A stretch of DNA of 64,000 nucleotides from contig CM061062.1 of assembly GCA_030762895.1 (NCBI GenBank), positions 147,001 to 211,000 on the forward strand. Direction: 5' to 3'. A program made the translations under genes and the position numbers. Shown here piece by piece: positions 32,205-43,263 of the stretch (the stretch's first letter is position 1; each line of letters begins with the position of its first letter). The DNA comes from Sophora flavescens. Lineage: Eukaryota; Streptophyta; Magnoliopsida; Fabales; Fabaceae. The notes under the pieces were generated by a model. That model saw nothing but the letters and a program-made list of their open reading frames with translations, was not told where the DNA came from and did no database searches.

Positions 32205-34248
32205 ATGGCTGATCCTGAGGATATCCCTCATTCATGCAGCGGGTCAGAGACCCCGTCTACGGGTAGAAAGGGTAGACGTGCCACACGAATGAGGAATTTG
32301 ACTTCCAACCGTGGTTCAAATCAAAGGATAAGAATAGACTTTGATAATAACCTCAATACTATTGGGCCAATGGCAGAGTAGTTTAACAGTTTTGTGGCGA
32401 CCCTTGCTAGAAGCAGGCCTAGTATACTTATTGATAATTGGAAAGATGTACCGGCGGACGTGAAGGATCAGATATGGGAGAGTATTCTGGTATCTATACT
32501 TTTACGTCCTGTGTTTGTCTGTATCTACTTTATTTTAATCTTATTAATATCATACAGTAATTCGTTGATTCTTTTGGTGTTAATGTAGCTCACCTTTGAC
32601 ATACCGGATACGACGGATATGAAGAAGCGTTTGATAAAGTATGCTGGTGAGCGTTGGAGGGCTTTTAAGGTCGACCTGGGCAGATACTATGTATTCAATC
32701 CAACATGTGAAAAGAACCCACTTGAGGTGTACCCGTTTCTTGACCAGGCGACGTGGGATCGCTTTGTTCAGAGCCGACATGATCCCAGCTTTCAGGTTAA
32801 CTTATTTGATTTGTCTCTAAATTTATGTAATTTCATTAATTTTATTTACTTATGTAATTTAATTGTCTTCTATTTATAACAGGAGAAGAGGAAAAAGGGG
32901 CAGGAAAACCAAAGCAAGAATGTCTACCCCCATGTACTGTCTCGTGGGGGATATAAAAAACTTGGTCATATAATGGTGGAAGATGAAAAGAAAGCATTTC
33001 AGGAAGCAGCATCTCAGGCGGATCCTAACGCTGAAAATCATCCAGAAGTTGTTGATCCACCTCTACCCCCACGCCATCGTAAATGGAAGTGGACCTGACA
33101 AAGAAAAAGAGACAATATACATCTGAGGAGGCCCGCCAAGTAGCCGAGAAGATTGTAAGTATAGTTTGAATTGTAATTGTCATTTTAACATTGTTACCGA
33201 ATTGTAATGTGACCTGATATTTTATATGTTATAGGATGCCTTGGACGAGCAGGTAACCCAGGGAACCTTTGTTCCTAGAGGACGCGATGGTATCTTAGCT
33301 GCTGCCATCGATAAACCAGACCACCCGGGCCGTGTCATTGGTGTTGGATGGGGCGTCGGCATTCGCCAATACCATGGTTCATCCTCACATCAATGCCACA
33401 GGGATGTTGATGCAGATAGAGCACGATTAAAATAGGAGATTGCAGCTGACCTTAGACAGGAGATGGCCGAGCAGTTTGCCCAGCAGCTGGCAATATTGAC
33501 TTCTATGTCCCAGCAGATGACAGGTGTCCAACCCACTGTCCATGTGAGCACTAAGGGCTCATGTGAACCTCCTCCTCATCCTGAAAATGATGATGATGGT
33601 GATGATGATGATGATGATGATGATGACAACCCTGATAGGTGTGAGCTGTATGTTGATGATAATCATGATCGCCGCTTAGTGGCATTGGGGAGGGCACATA
33701 ATATCTTTGGTAATACCATACACCATCGTTTATTACCGGATGATCAGGTGAGGGTCGTTGTTGAGATTATTCGAGATGCTGATGCTCGAGTCCCTATGCC
33801 CACTGAGGAGGTTCAAACAGTGGGTCAGGCCCCCGGTAACTTCATCCCTTGGTCAAGAAGACTGGTCAGCTTTCTTGTTGCATCCGAGGTATTCAATTAG
33901 TTGTGTTTTTCTATATATAAAGATAATGCTTTATTTTTATTTGTTTTAGGATGTTGGTAATGATATTCTGCCTAAAAGGTAGGATCCAGGAAGACCAGAG
34001 ATGTCTGCTCCTACTAAGGTATTCATTTGACCATATAATTAATTACGAATGAAATAACTTATCTGTGATTACTAATATATATCTTTGTTGTTTAGGGGAT
34101 CGACAAAGGGGCACCTGGTGATGTTTTTAAACTTCTGGCTATACAGGTTGTGACCATGGAGAATGACGCAACTTTGGTAAGGTTGGAACATGATGCCAGT
34201 CCAGGTGACGAACTGTAGATCCCAAAGAAAGAACTTATGGAGAATTTT
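32205..34248 (+). pseudogene. Second CACTA gene (TNPA/Transposase_24-like), 5' part
   Basis: Multi-exon gene downstream of the transposase. A 5' intron ends at ttaaacag (32198), the start is 32205 (MADPEDIPHSCSGSETPSTG). Exons by splice sites and reading: 32205-32489, 32589-32795, 32883-33154, 33235-33888, 33950-34018, 34096-34248. Features: a basic stretch (GRKGRRATRMRN), the Transposase_24-like core (ERWRAFKVDLGRYYVF, YPFLDQATWDRFVQSRHDPS, KNVYPHVLSRGGYKKLG), SEEARQVAEKI, GVGWGVGIRQYHGSSS, a Gln/Met-rich helix, and an Asp tract of more than ten residues (33590-33630). In En/Spm elements the second gene product binds the subterminal repeats. Stops at 32379, 33433 and 34216 and a frameshift near 33095 show decay. 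The last exon is split by the LTR-gag element. Confidence 0.8.
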
Positions 34249-35467
34249 TGAACGCGCTGTCGCGCACGCGCCAAAAAGCGAGCGGTTTACAAAATATGTA
34301 GTTTAGGGAGAGACAACTCGAGTATCGTCTCACAAGGACTCTTGGGTCATTGTTAACAGAAAAAGTCAGTTTTGGGGGGTTTTGGATATTTGAAATTAAA
34401 CAAAGAAAACGAAGCAGGAAAACAATGTAAACTAAACAATTATCAAATAGCTAAAAAAAAAAACGATTAACCTACTGTTCTCGGTTTCCCACTATCATCG
34501 GTCCATGTAAATTCCAGGCCCTAAGCAGATTCTAATCCCCTTTCGGTTGTAGCAACAATTTACAAACGAAATCGCTACTACAAGATATATGTTCCTATTC
34601 CCGAATTAAACAAACGGGGTTAAGCCCTCATGAACTAAGCGAACATGAACGAACACACGCGAATTAAACAAACGCGATTCAATATAGGAACATAACATCA
34701 CCGAAATAAATCAACACAACACTATACACTCCTGAATTAAACAAACATAAATATATAGCATAGTATTGAAAAGGGAAAAGCAAATAAAACAGGAATCACA
34801 AAACCTCAAGTGTGGTGGAAATCGATTACAGTAGACTAATCCAAGGAGACTAGCTCTCCATTACCAGCATAAACCCTAATTTCGCAGCCATCTAAACTAA
34901 ATAAAAAACGAAAAGATCCCTTGGTTCTGTCCTAAAACAGACTTATATACAGCTTCTGGATTCCGCGGTCTCGCGAGGCGAGCACACCTTCGCGAGGCGA
35001 ATAATACGAACAGTCTTTAGTGTTTGGCGAGCTCGCGAGGCGAGCTTATCATTCGCGAGGCGAAACTCTTCAAATTCCAAACTGTCACAACCGTGACCTT
35101 CAACACGGGTAAGCCGTGATGGCTTCTGGTCTTCCATGGTTGGATGACTCGCGAGGCGAGTTAAGTATTCGCGGGGAGAGACAGAGAGGATTGCATTTTC
35201 TGGCATAGTCACGCTTCAGGTGCGCCAGGCGAATGCCTTCTCGCGGGGCGAAAAATCCCAGAACTGCTTCTTTTTATTAACATGAAAACAATAAATAGCA
35301 TAAGTGCTTTATTTGACTCCAAATCAACTAAATTAACCTAAAAATACTCTAGAGACTCAAAATGCTGCTTAAAGACAATCAAGTCTAATTTGGGCGAAAA
35401 TGAGATATAATTAGCACAAAACCCTGGTCATACTAGCCATAAAACTAGATGAGCCAGAGGTTGATCA
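34249..35467 (-). repeat. 3' LTR of the LTR-gag element
   Basis: TGAACGCG...GTTGATCA on the plus strand. TATA at 34943-34950 (ttatata; minus-strand transcription reads gtatataag). Upstream in the transcription sense (34971-35255) lies an array of CTCGCGAGGCGAG / TTCGCGAGGCGAA units, plus one 'gtcacaaccgtgac' that recalls the Athila 1 palindrome. Confidence 0.92.
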
Positions 35468-36886
35468 AAATACCCCAAACTTAAACTTTGCTTGTCCCCA
35501 AGCAAACTAAAACTCAAAAACTTAAAAAGACTCAAGACATGGCAAGCTTAAGAGATTCAATCAACTTTGCACAAATTTCATGCAATTCATCAAAATAATT
35601 TTTCCTTCAACGTTCCCCCTTTCAAACAAAGCAATCCCCACATGCATTCACTCTAAACAATTGAGAATTTCATCATTCAGGCAATCAGTAATCTAAGCAA
35701 GGGATCCAAGTTACACACAAACAGGGAGATCACCAAATTCAAACAATTGCCTTCCTCACAAGGGCATTTAGTGTTTCACTCAATCGCTCAGTTTTTGTCA
35801 GGCTGTCAACAATTCACTCAATTTCACTTTTAAGAGCACTTCCCATGAATTTGATTTTCATCTCAAAATGGTTCCCACGAAAACATGCATGCAACATCAA
35901 AAGGTCTTTTAAGGGTTGTAATGGGGCCTGGCTAAGGGTAGGATATACAAAGGTACACTAGGCTCAAGTCCCTAGGAACTAAGAGAGCATGAAACACTTC
36001 AAAACATTGAAATTTCACTCAAGTTCCTTTTCTCATTCTTCTTTATGCTTTGGGTGACTATAGCCTTTTCTTCTAATATCCTTTTTGAAATTTTTACACT
36101 TTTTTTTTCATTTTTTTTTTCTGCTTTTCTTTTCTTTTTGCCTTTGGCTCCAACCTTTTTATTATATTTTTCTTCTTTTTCTCAATCCCAAACAACACAT
36201 CATATCCTTGTAGCCACCCCAAACTTAGTTTCTTGCAACCCTTCTCTTGCTAAGATTCCATGCTCTCCTAATCCTATGATCGGGTTAACATGGTTTTCCA
36301 GATTTTAGCTTATAACATAAGGTTATCAAGAATTAACAGGCTAATCAGGCTCAAAGGGGCTAACAAAGGAACATGCATTAGGAATTGGTTCTTTTTAGGC
36401 TGAGTGGTTATTTACAAAGAAAATTGCCTAAATCATCTGATGCAATCACATTAACATGCAAACCAAGAAGAGACTCAAGCAAATTCGGGAAAGTGCAGCT
36501 CAAAAGTGATACACACAGTTAAAAACATGTTGGAGGCTCAAATCCTCACCTGGACAATTTTCGCAAATTGTTTGACTGAGATTCTATCCCTAGTGTGTGC
36601 TTCCTATCACCCCAAACTTATCATAAATCATGCAATCATAGCAAAATATCTCAAAGTTCAATTTTCAATTTTTCAAGTAGGGATCAAATTTTCAATTTTT
36701 AAAATCTAGGGGGAAAACAATCAACACATAACATGCAATCCATCTACGCAAATTCAATCAAAATCCAATAAACTTGCCAACACAGGACTCAACACACAAA
36801 TACTCCTGATCTTCTCAAATTATTCAGGAGCTAAAAGAAAACAAAACAAAAATAAAGCAAGGCAAAGCAATTAAAAAGAGTAATGT
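35468..36886 (-). other. LTR-gag element spacer between gag and 3' LTR
   Basis: No protein. Coding-strand polypurine region next to the LTR (aagtttggggtattt). A long pyrimidine run on the plus strand (36080-36190) gives false hydrophobic frames. It shares long stretches with the Athila 2 spacer at 61.6-63.05 kb: for example 'gccttcctcacaagggcatt' (35750) inverted at about 62764, and the block 'ggttgtaatggggcc' after 'aaaaggtctttt' at 35899-35930, inverted at 62600-62630. Confidence 0.75.
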
Positions 36887-38512
36887 TCAGAGAAAACTCA
36901 TGGGGGTGGTTCCACCGGGATCCCACTGTCTGTGATACAGCGGCCACGGAATACCCAAATTGCAATATGATCCTCCCGGATCCCATGGCATGCAGCATAA
37001 GACCCACATGATAGACAAGGGACTGAAGCTTGTTCCATAGTCCCATAACTTGCAGCCTTGATATGGAGGTGAGTACTTGACAGTTATGGTGAATCCGCCA
37101 AGTGCGGTGAACTTCTCCCTCCCTCTTGGGTCAAGGTTGACCTCTTTCTCAATAAAGTCCTCCCAATAAAATCGGGGTTCAACCTCTTGGACTGGCCATG
37201 GTGCAAAATCCAGAGGCTTGAACTCCATCACCGGTGGCTCCACAGGGGGAGGTGACAAACATGTAGAGATTGTTACTGGTGCTGCTTCAACTTCTGCACG
37301 ATCTTCATTCACTGTGCTAACAAATTCATCACCTGCTATACATGCAGAAATCTCAGCACACACCTCACAAAGGTTAGTGTTAGTATGGTCAGTACATATG
37401 GTACAATAAACTGAATCAGAAAAAGTCTGAATGTCTGGAAATTCAGCACACAGTTCATCCACCCCATCACTTTCAACACATGCATATGAATTCATAGAAT
37501 CATCTAATTCCAAAGGTTTTTCATCATCCTCAAGCATGGTGAAGCAAATGTCCTCCCGATCCTCAATTTCTGTGTTTCTTGACCGAACATGGCCCTCAAC
37601 CTCATATGTCTCATGTTCCATATGGATGTTTTGCTCTTCATACCTTTCAAAACACGCTACACACGAAGCAGTGTCAGTACAATCAGCACATGAAGTATAA
37701 TAGATAGAATCAGGGGATGTATGAATATCTAGAGATTCAACACACAGTTCATCAACAGAAGTGTTCTTGACATCAATATCAAAATTGTCCTCAGAAGTAT
37801 TGTCAAGAATAACTTCTTGTGAATTTGTATGTTCTTCAAGGGGATGTGGAGTTTGCAGTGTAGTCCTGCTGACTTGCTGAAAAGTATTAATGCTAGCATC
37901 TGTTTGCTGCTGAAACTGTCCAAATTGCTGCTGAAAAAATGTAGTCATTTGTGCAGTCATTTGTTTGAACAGGTCCTCTAGTGAAGGTCCAGAAGGTGCA
38001 GAGGTGGTCACTTGAGGGGAGTTCTGTGGTGGTGCCAGTGGTAACATCAGTTGTGAGTCCCCATTCCAAGGGTTTGGATGGTTTCCCCAGCTGAGGTGGT
38101 ACTCATCAGTGGAAGGGTCAGGAATGTTGTGCCTGATTGATGCAGCTCTGAAGGCAGGAAAGTATCTCAATAAGAAGACTTCCTTCAAATCAAACCAGGT
38201 TGAGATGGAATTCGGCTCGAGACAATAAAACCAATCCTTCGCAACACCTTCTAGTGAGAATGGGAAAGCTCTCATCTTGATGTGGTCTTTTGTCATTCCT
38301 TCAGGTGGCAGCATTGTAGAACAAGCAATCTGGAATTCCCTCAGATGCTCCTGCGGATTCTCACCTGCAAAACCACTAAACCTTGGCAACCGATGTATTA
38401 AACCAGGAGAGTCAGGATAATATATGCATGGTGGTGGTTTACTAAAGTCAGGATAATATATGCATGGTTCATAATCAACATTAGGCATATAACCATACAT
38501 GTAATTATCCAT
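36887..38512 (-). CDS. Gag-type protein of the LTR-gag element, intact frame
   Basis: 541 codons with no stop, remarkable beside the decayed neighbours. The start is MDNYMYGYMPNVDYEPCIYY with a repeated PCIYYPD motif. A shortened Athila capsid domain follows (LPRFSGFAGENPQEHLREFQ, KMRAFPFSLEGVAKDWFYCL, EVFLLRYFPAFRAASIRHNI), then a jump into the Pro/Gln-rich segment (SAPSGPSLEDLFKQMTAQMT, FQQQFGQFQQQTDASINTFQ), then Cys-containing acidic repeats (YYTSCADCTDTASCVACFE, CTICTDHTNTNLCEVCAE). In Athila 2 the last part corresponds to a region just before RT (YSCTDCTDTNPCAVCAEF). So the protein is gag with the zinc-knuckle and protease parts removed by in-frame deletions. The last ~90 residues are unlike gag and are not recognised. 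Confidence 0.8.
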   Translation of the reverse strand: MDNYMYGYMPNVDYEPCIYYPDFSKPPPCIYYPDSPGLIHRLPRFSGFAGENPQEHLREFQIACSTMLPPEGMTKDHIKMRAFPFSLEGVAKDWFYCLEPNSISTWFDLKEVFLLRYFPAFRAASIRHNIPDPSTDEYHLSWGNHPNPWNGDSQLMLPLAPPQNSPQVTTSAPSGPSLEDLFKQMTAQMTTFFQQQFGQFQQQTDASINTFQQVSRTTLQTPHPLEEHTNSQEVILDNTSEDNFDIDVKNTSVDELCVESLDIHTSPDSIYYTSCADCTDTASCVACFERYEEQNIHMEHETYEVEGHVRSRNTEIEDREDICFTMLEDDEKPLELDDSMNSYACVESDGVDELCAEFPDIQTFSDSVYCTICTDHTNTNLCEVCAEISACIAGDEFVSTVNEDRAEVEAAPVTISTCLSPPPVEPPVMEFKPLDFAPWPVQEVEPRFYWEDFIEKEVNLDPRGREKFTALGGFTITVKYSPPYQGCKLWDYGTSFSPLSIMWVLCCMPWDPGGSYCNLGIPWPLYHRQWDPGGTTPMSFL

Positions 38513-38609
38513 GGGAAGTACTAAGATTCACAACCAGACAAAGCATCCAAAACTAATTCAGCAAAGAGATTTTTTTATTTATTTAATTTTCTGTTAATAA
38601 CAACAAGAG

Positions 38610-38627
38610 TCCCCGGCAACGGCGCCA
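38610..38627 (-). other. Primer-binding site of the LTR-gag element
   Basis: Minus strand TGGCGCCGTTGCCGGGGA, five bases from the 5' LTR end. It is identical to the site in Athila 2. Confidence 0.92.
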
Positions 38628-38632
38628 ATTTT

Positions 38633-39850
38633 TGAACGCGATGTCGCGCACGCGCCAAAAAGCGAGCGGTTTACAAAATATGTAGTTTAGGGAGCGACAA
38701 CTCGAGTATCGTCTCACAAGGATTCTTGGGTCATTGTTAACAGAAAAAGTCAGTTTTGGGGGGTTTTGGATATTTTAAATTAAACAAAGAAAACAAAGCA
38801 GGAAAACAATGTAAACTAAACAATTATCAAATAGCTAAAAAAAAAATGATTAACCTACTGCTCTCGGTTTCCCACTATCATCGGTCCATGTAAATTCCAG
38901 GCCCTAAGCAGATTCTAATCCCCTTTCGGTTGTTGCAACAATTAACAAACGAAATCGCTACTACGAGGTATATGTTCCTATTCCCAAATTAAACAAACGG
39001 GGTTAAGCCCTCATGAACTAAGCGAACATGAACGAACACACGCGATTTAAACAAACACGATTCAATATAGGAACATAACATCACCGAAATAAATCAACAC
39101 AACACTATACACTCCTGAATTAAACAAACAGAAATATATAGCATAGTATTGAAAAGGGAAAAGCAAATAAAACAGGAATCACAAAACCTCAAGTGTGGTG
39201 GAAATCGATTACAGTAGACTAATCCAAGGAGACTAGCTCTCCATTACCAACATAAACCCTAATTTCGCAGCCATCTAAACTAAAGAAAAAACGAAAAGAT
39301 CCCCTGGTTCTGTCCTAAAACAGACTTATATACAGCTTCTGGATTCCGCGGTCTCGCGAGGCGAGCACACCTTCGCGAGGCGAATAATACGAACAGTCTT
39401 TAGTGTTTGGCGAGCTCGCGAGGCGAGCTTATCATTCGCGAGGCAAAACTCTTCAAATTCCAAACTGTCACAGCCGTGACCTTCAACACGGGTAAGCCGT
39501 GATGGCTTCTGGTCTTCCAGGGTTCGATTACTCGCGAGGCGAGTCAAGTATTCGCGGGGCGAGACAGAGAGGATTGCATTTTCTGGCACAGTCACGCTTC
39601 AGGTGCGCGAGGCGAATGCCTTCTCGCGGGGCGAAAAATCCCAGAACTGCTTCTTTTTATTAACCTGAAAACAAGAAATAGCATAAGTTCTTTATTTGAC
39701 TCCAAATCAACTAAATTAACCTAAAAATACTCTAGAGACTCAAAATGCTGCTTAAAGACAATCAAGTCTAATTTGGGCGAAAATGAGATATAATTAGCAC
39801 AAAACCCTGGTCATACTAGCCATAAAACTAGATGAACCAGAGGTTGATCA
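38633..39850 (-). repeat. 5' LTR of the LTR-gag element
   Basis: 1218 bases. Differs from the 3' copy at only a small number of positions over the whole length. TATA at 39326-39333 and CTCGCGAGGCGAG array at 39355-39640, in the same layout as the 3' LTR. The near-identity points to a young insertion, later than the insertion of the CACTA host. Confidence 0.92.
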
Positions 39851-40883
39851 AGATTGTACTCGATAAAGAAATGGCTAGTTCTGCACACCTATCGTTATGG
39901 TGCACGTAAGTACATTTTATTTATAAGTTAAGTAATTAAATTTTAAATACTATGATAATTAACATGTTTTTTCAATATATTAGGTATCTGCATCATATGT
40001 TAGTTGATCAGGGTAACCTCACCCTTTATGGGTTCATTGACCCCATGTTCATTCAGGGTGATGTTCTCCTAGCATCAGAAGACCCGGTCACCACCATATG
40101 TGATATACTTTCCCGAGACGATCATCAATTCTACCTTGCGCCTTATCTCAATAAGTAAGTACCAGTTATTTAATTATAACTATATATGACTTAGTCACTA
40201 ATTGTTCCGTAAATACAACAAGCATTGGCAACTATTGATCTTGTACCCTAGGATGAATGTCGTGGTCTTCTTCTACTCAATGGGAAATAAGCCGGTGAAT
40301 GAACTGAAGATGATCATGGAAACGCAAGCATTAAAATACTTTATAATCAGTAATGCAGTTGTTTTAATTATCTGAAATCTATTAGATATACTTTAATTAA
40401 TATTCATTTTGTCATGATAGTTCTATTAATGCAAACCACATGTTGCGTGGTGAAAGGTGTCGGGCTATTATATGGATTATTCCTAATGTAAGATATTTAT
40501 TAGTTCAAACGCTTCAAATGCAGTGGGTATAATTATTGATTTCTATGTAATTCCTCATATTCTAATTGGGTTTCGTTTGTACGTAGTCCCGTATACAATG
40601 TGGATCATGGGAATGTGGATACTATGTGATGAAGTGGATGGTCGAAATTATCTCCTCCAGGATCATTGAAAGATGGCACGAGGTAAATGTTAATTGGTAA
40701 CAATTAGAAGTAACAGTTATAGATTCGTTAGGTGTTTTATGTTAGTTTATTACTTAAAAGATATAATCTTTTGTCCAATTAAACTTGCATATATTCAACA
40801 ATCCGACTCCATTATCTGATGCCGACATCAATAACATAAGGATGCGTTGGGCAACTTTCTTTCTTGAAGTATACCAACCATAG
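39851..40883 (+). pseudogene. Second CACTA gene, 3' part with Ulp1/C48-like domain
   Basis: Continues the exon split by the LTR-gag element. Exons: 39851-39905 (KIVLDKEMASSAHLSLWC), 39984-40154 (DQGNLTLYGFIDPMFIQGDV), 40223 to about 40350 (HWQLLILYPRMNVVVFFYSM), 40421-40488, 40587-40682 (IQCGSWECGYYVMKWMVEII), and about 40790-40883 ending in TAG (RMRWATFFLEVYQP). HWQL, the Q of IQCGS, and ECGYYVM correspond to the His, Gln and Cys of a Ulp1-type (C48) cysteine protease fold found at the end of many plant transposon proteins. The usual Asp after the second strand (xxxxDSM) reads FYSM here, so the catalytic Asp appears lost. Activity is therefore doubtful. Confidence 0.7.
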
Positions 40884-41189
40884 TTTGTATGTAGTTAGTT
40901 TAAAAACTTATCATGTACTAGCTATAGTGTACTTTTGACTGATATATATTTTGATATGAAATCTATAATATATCATGTAGCTTTTTGGTTTCTAATTATC
41001 TTTGTTGTCTGAATGTAATTGAACATATGTATTGTTCGTAATAAATTCAATATATATTAATTTAGTATGTTTTTGTTATACAAAAGTGATTGTGTTGAGA
41101 TTATTTAGAATATGTTATACTGGTATTTATCTGGATTACTGAAACAGGGGAAAGGAATGATAGAAATGTAAAAATAGTTTAAAAAAAAA
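40884..41189 (+). other. CACTA 3' untranslated region
   Basis: AT-rich DNA between the last stop codon and the right subterminal repeats. It probably holds the polyadenylation site; several AATAAA-like words occur near 41040. Confidence 0.4.
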
Positions 41190-41487
41190 GAGACTTTTCA
41201 CATTGGTTATACAAAAACCGATGTGGAAAGTTCACTTTCACATCGGCTATATTTAAAACCGATGTGGAAAGTGATATTTCCACATCGGTTTTGTGATAAC
41301 CCATGTGAAAAATGAACTTTCCACATCGGTTATTTAGAAAACCGTTGTTAAAAATGTACTTTAGACATCTGTTTTAAAACCGATGTGAAAAGTAACAATA
41401 AACAACATCGGTCGTTTCAACATCAGTTTGAAAACCGATGTGAAAAGCAAAAAATAACCGATGTGGAATTCCTTTTCTGCACTAGTG
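41190..41487. repeat. Right subterminal repeats and terminus of the CACTA element
   Basis: About six pairs of ACATCGGTT / AACCGATGT motifs with short AT-rich spacers, ending in ccttttctgcactagtg. The motif is the same as at the left end, which ties the two ends together across 25.7 kb. Confidence 0.92.
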
Positions 41488-41490
41488 TAT

Positions 41491-42900
41491 CGGCAAGTTG
41501 TTTAGTTGTATCAACATATTCAATCTCAATTTCTCTACTTTGAATATGGTCTCTAATGAAATGATGTCTGATTTATATGTGTTTAGTTCTATAGTGCATT
41601 ATGGGATTCTTAGTTAGGTTAATTGCACTCGTATTGTCACATCTAATAGGAACTTGGTTTAGTTGCACACCATAATCAACTAATTTTTGTTTCATCCATA
41701 AAACTTTGGCACAACAATGACTACCATTGCTACATATTCAGCCTCTGCAGTGGATAAAGCCACACTAGATTGTTTCTTACTGAACCATGATACTAATGAG
41801 TTTCCTAGTAAATGACAAGTTCCACTAGTACTCTTTCTGTCTAGTTTACAACCAGCAAAATCAGAGTCTGAATAGCTATTTAAAGTACATGCAGCTCCTT
41901 TGGGATACCATAATCCCTTGTCTTTTGTTCCTAACAGATACTTAATTATCCTTTTAGCTGCTGTTAAGTATGATTCTTTTGGATTTGCTTGATACCTAGC
42001 ACACATGCATACACTAAACATGATATCTGGCCTACTAGCAGTAAGATAAAGTAGTGAGCCTATCATACCTCTGAATTTAGAAACATCAACAGGTTTACCT
42101 TGATCATCCATGTCCAGATAACAGGAGGTACTGATTGGAGTAGCCATCTCCTTAGCTTTTTCCATGCCAAACTTCTTGATTAACTCATTGCAGTACTTGG
42201 TTTGGCTAACAAAGATTCCATTTTCAGTTTGCTTTATTTGCAGTCCAAGGAAAAATTTTAGCTCACCCATCATTGACATTTAAAACTCACTCTCCATGAG
42301 ACTTGCAAACTCATTGCACAACTGCTCATTAGTAGCATCAAAAATTATATCATCCACATATATTTGCACAAGTAAAATGTTGTGTGCCTTTTTCTTAGTG
42401 AACAAAGTTGTGTCAACTTTACCTCTTTTAAATCCTTTTTCAATGAGAAAATTACTTAACCTTTCATACCAAGCTCTAGGAGCTTGCTTTAAGCTATATA
42501 GTGCTTTAGACAGTTTATAAACATGGTTAGGCAATTCATTATTCTCAAAACCAGGTGGTTGACCAACATACACTTCCTCTTGTCTAAAGCCATTTAAGAA
42601 AGCACTCTTAACATCCATTTGATACAATTTAAATCCCATTATGCAAGCATAAGCAAGTAGCATTCTTATAGCTTCTAATTTTGCTACTGGTGCATATGTT
42701 TCATCATAATCTATGCCTTCTTCTTGGTTATACCCTTTGGCTACCAATCTAGCCTTATTTCTTACAATTATACCATTTTCATCTAGTTTATTCCTAAAAA
42801 CCCATTTTGTACCTATTACTTGACAGTTCTTGGGTTTAGGCACTAGTTTCCAGACTTGGTTTCTTTCAAACTGGTTTAACTCATTTTTCATAGCCATCAA
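41491..42900 (-). pseudogene. Copia element B reverse transcriptase and RNase H
   Basis: Minus strand. 42900-42280: FERNQVWKLVPKPKNCQVIG, KWVFRNKLDENGIIVRNKAR, LVAKGYNQEEGIDYDETYAP, MDVKSAFLNG, the catalytic IYVDDIIFDAT, then a TAA where copia elements have MSMMGELKFFLGLQ preceded by Glu. 42279-41692 continues in the same frame: FGMEKAKEMATPISTS, SLLYLTASRPDIMFSVCMCA, RKSTSGTCHLLGNSLVSWFS and KKQSSVALSTAEAEYVAM (RNase H). A frameshift near 41700 follows, and the rest of RNase H (IRCDNTSAINLTKNPI, RDHIQSREIEIEYVDT) is readable down to the CACTA insertion at 41490. Confidence 0.93.
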
Positions 42901-43263
42901 TCAATGTTCATCAATTATAGCATCATATATGTTCAAAGTTAATTGTTGCATAGCAAGCAAAACAAATCATTTAAGGCTTCATTAATTTTCTTAGATTCAA
43001 TTTGTGAAACAAAAGCCATATGATTATTCCAAGATAGATCAAATAACTTTGATAGAACAATGTAGACATATTATACAATGATATATAAGTCAACACAGAA
43101 ATATTCACAATCATTCATTAACAATGATAATTAGAAAACATATTCAATCATTATTCTTTCTTTATTATTACCCATTTTGTGTTTGGTGAAGGCTCTATGT
43201 CATGATTCCAATTTTTGCTCTTGACCTTCCACCACACCTACAAAACAAAATTTTATGTTGTTG
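42901..43263 (-). other. Deletion junction in copia element B (protease/integrase missing)
   Basis: Between gag and RT a full copia would have about 2 kb encoding protease and integrase. Here there are only about 360 bases with no such motifs, apart from an IWVPKGT-type reading at the gag side. This copy therefore could not integrate by itself. Confidence 0.7.

Larger units (their letters stand above)
34249..39850 (-). mobile_element. Non-autonomous Athila derivative with LTRs and gag only (TR-GAG-like)
   Basis: 5602 bases with LTRs of 1219 and 1218 bases that are almost identical. It has an intact Athila-type primer-binding site and a polypurine region but no protease, RT, RNase H or integrase; the only long frame is a 541-codon gag-type protein. 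Flanks attt-t and agatt look like a 5-base duplication with two changes; removing the element joins the coding of the host exon (KKELME + KIVLDKE). LTRs, gag and spacer are related to Athila element 2 at 54.8 kb, so that type of element is the likely source of its enzymes (inference). Confidence 0.9.
15823..41487 (+). mobile_element. CACTA (En/Spm-type) transposon, 25.7 kb including two nested LTR elements
   Basis: Ends are CCCTAGTGCAAAA (left; first A changed to C) and, inverted, CACTAGTGCAGAAAAGG (right). A TAT target duplication lies at 15820-15822 and 41488-41490. Both ends carry clustered ACATCGGTT/AACCGATGT subterminal repeats. The inside holds captured host exons, a tnp2-type transposase gene (28872-32045) and a second transposon gene (32205-40883). 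After removing the Athila element (10.2 kb) and the LTR-gag element (5.6 kb), the CACTA itself is about 9.9 kb. Both genes carry stops and frameshifts, so it is no longer autonomous. Confidence 0.93.
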
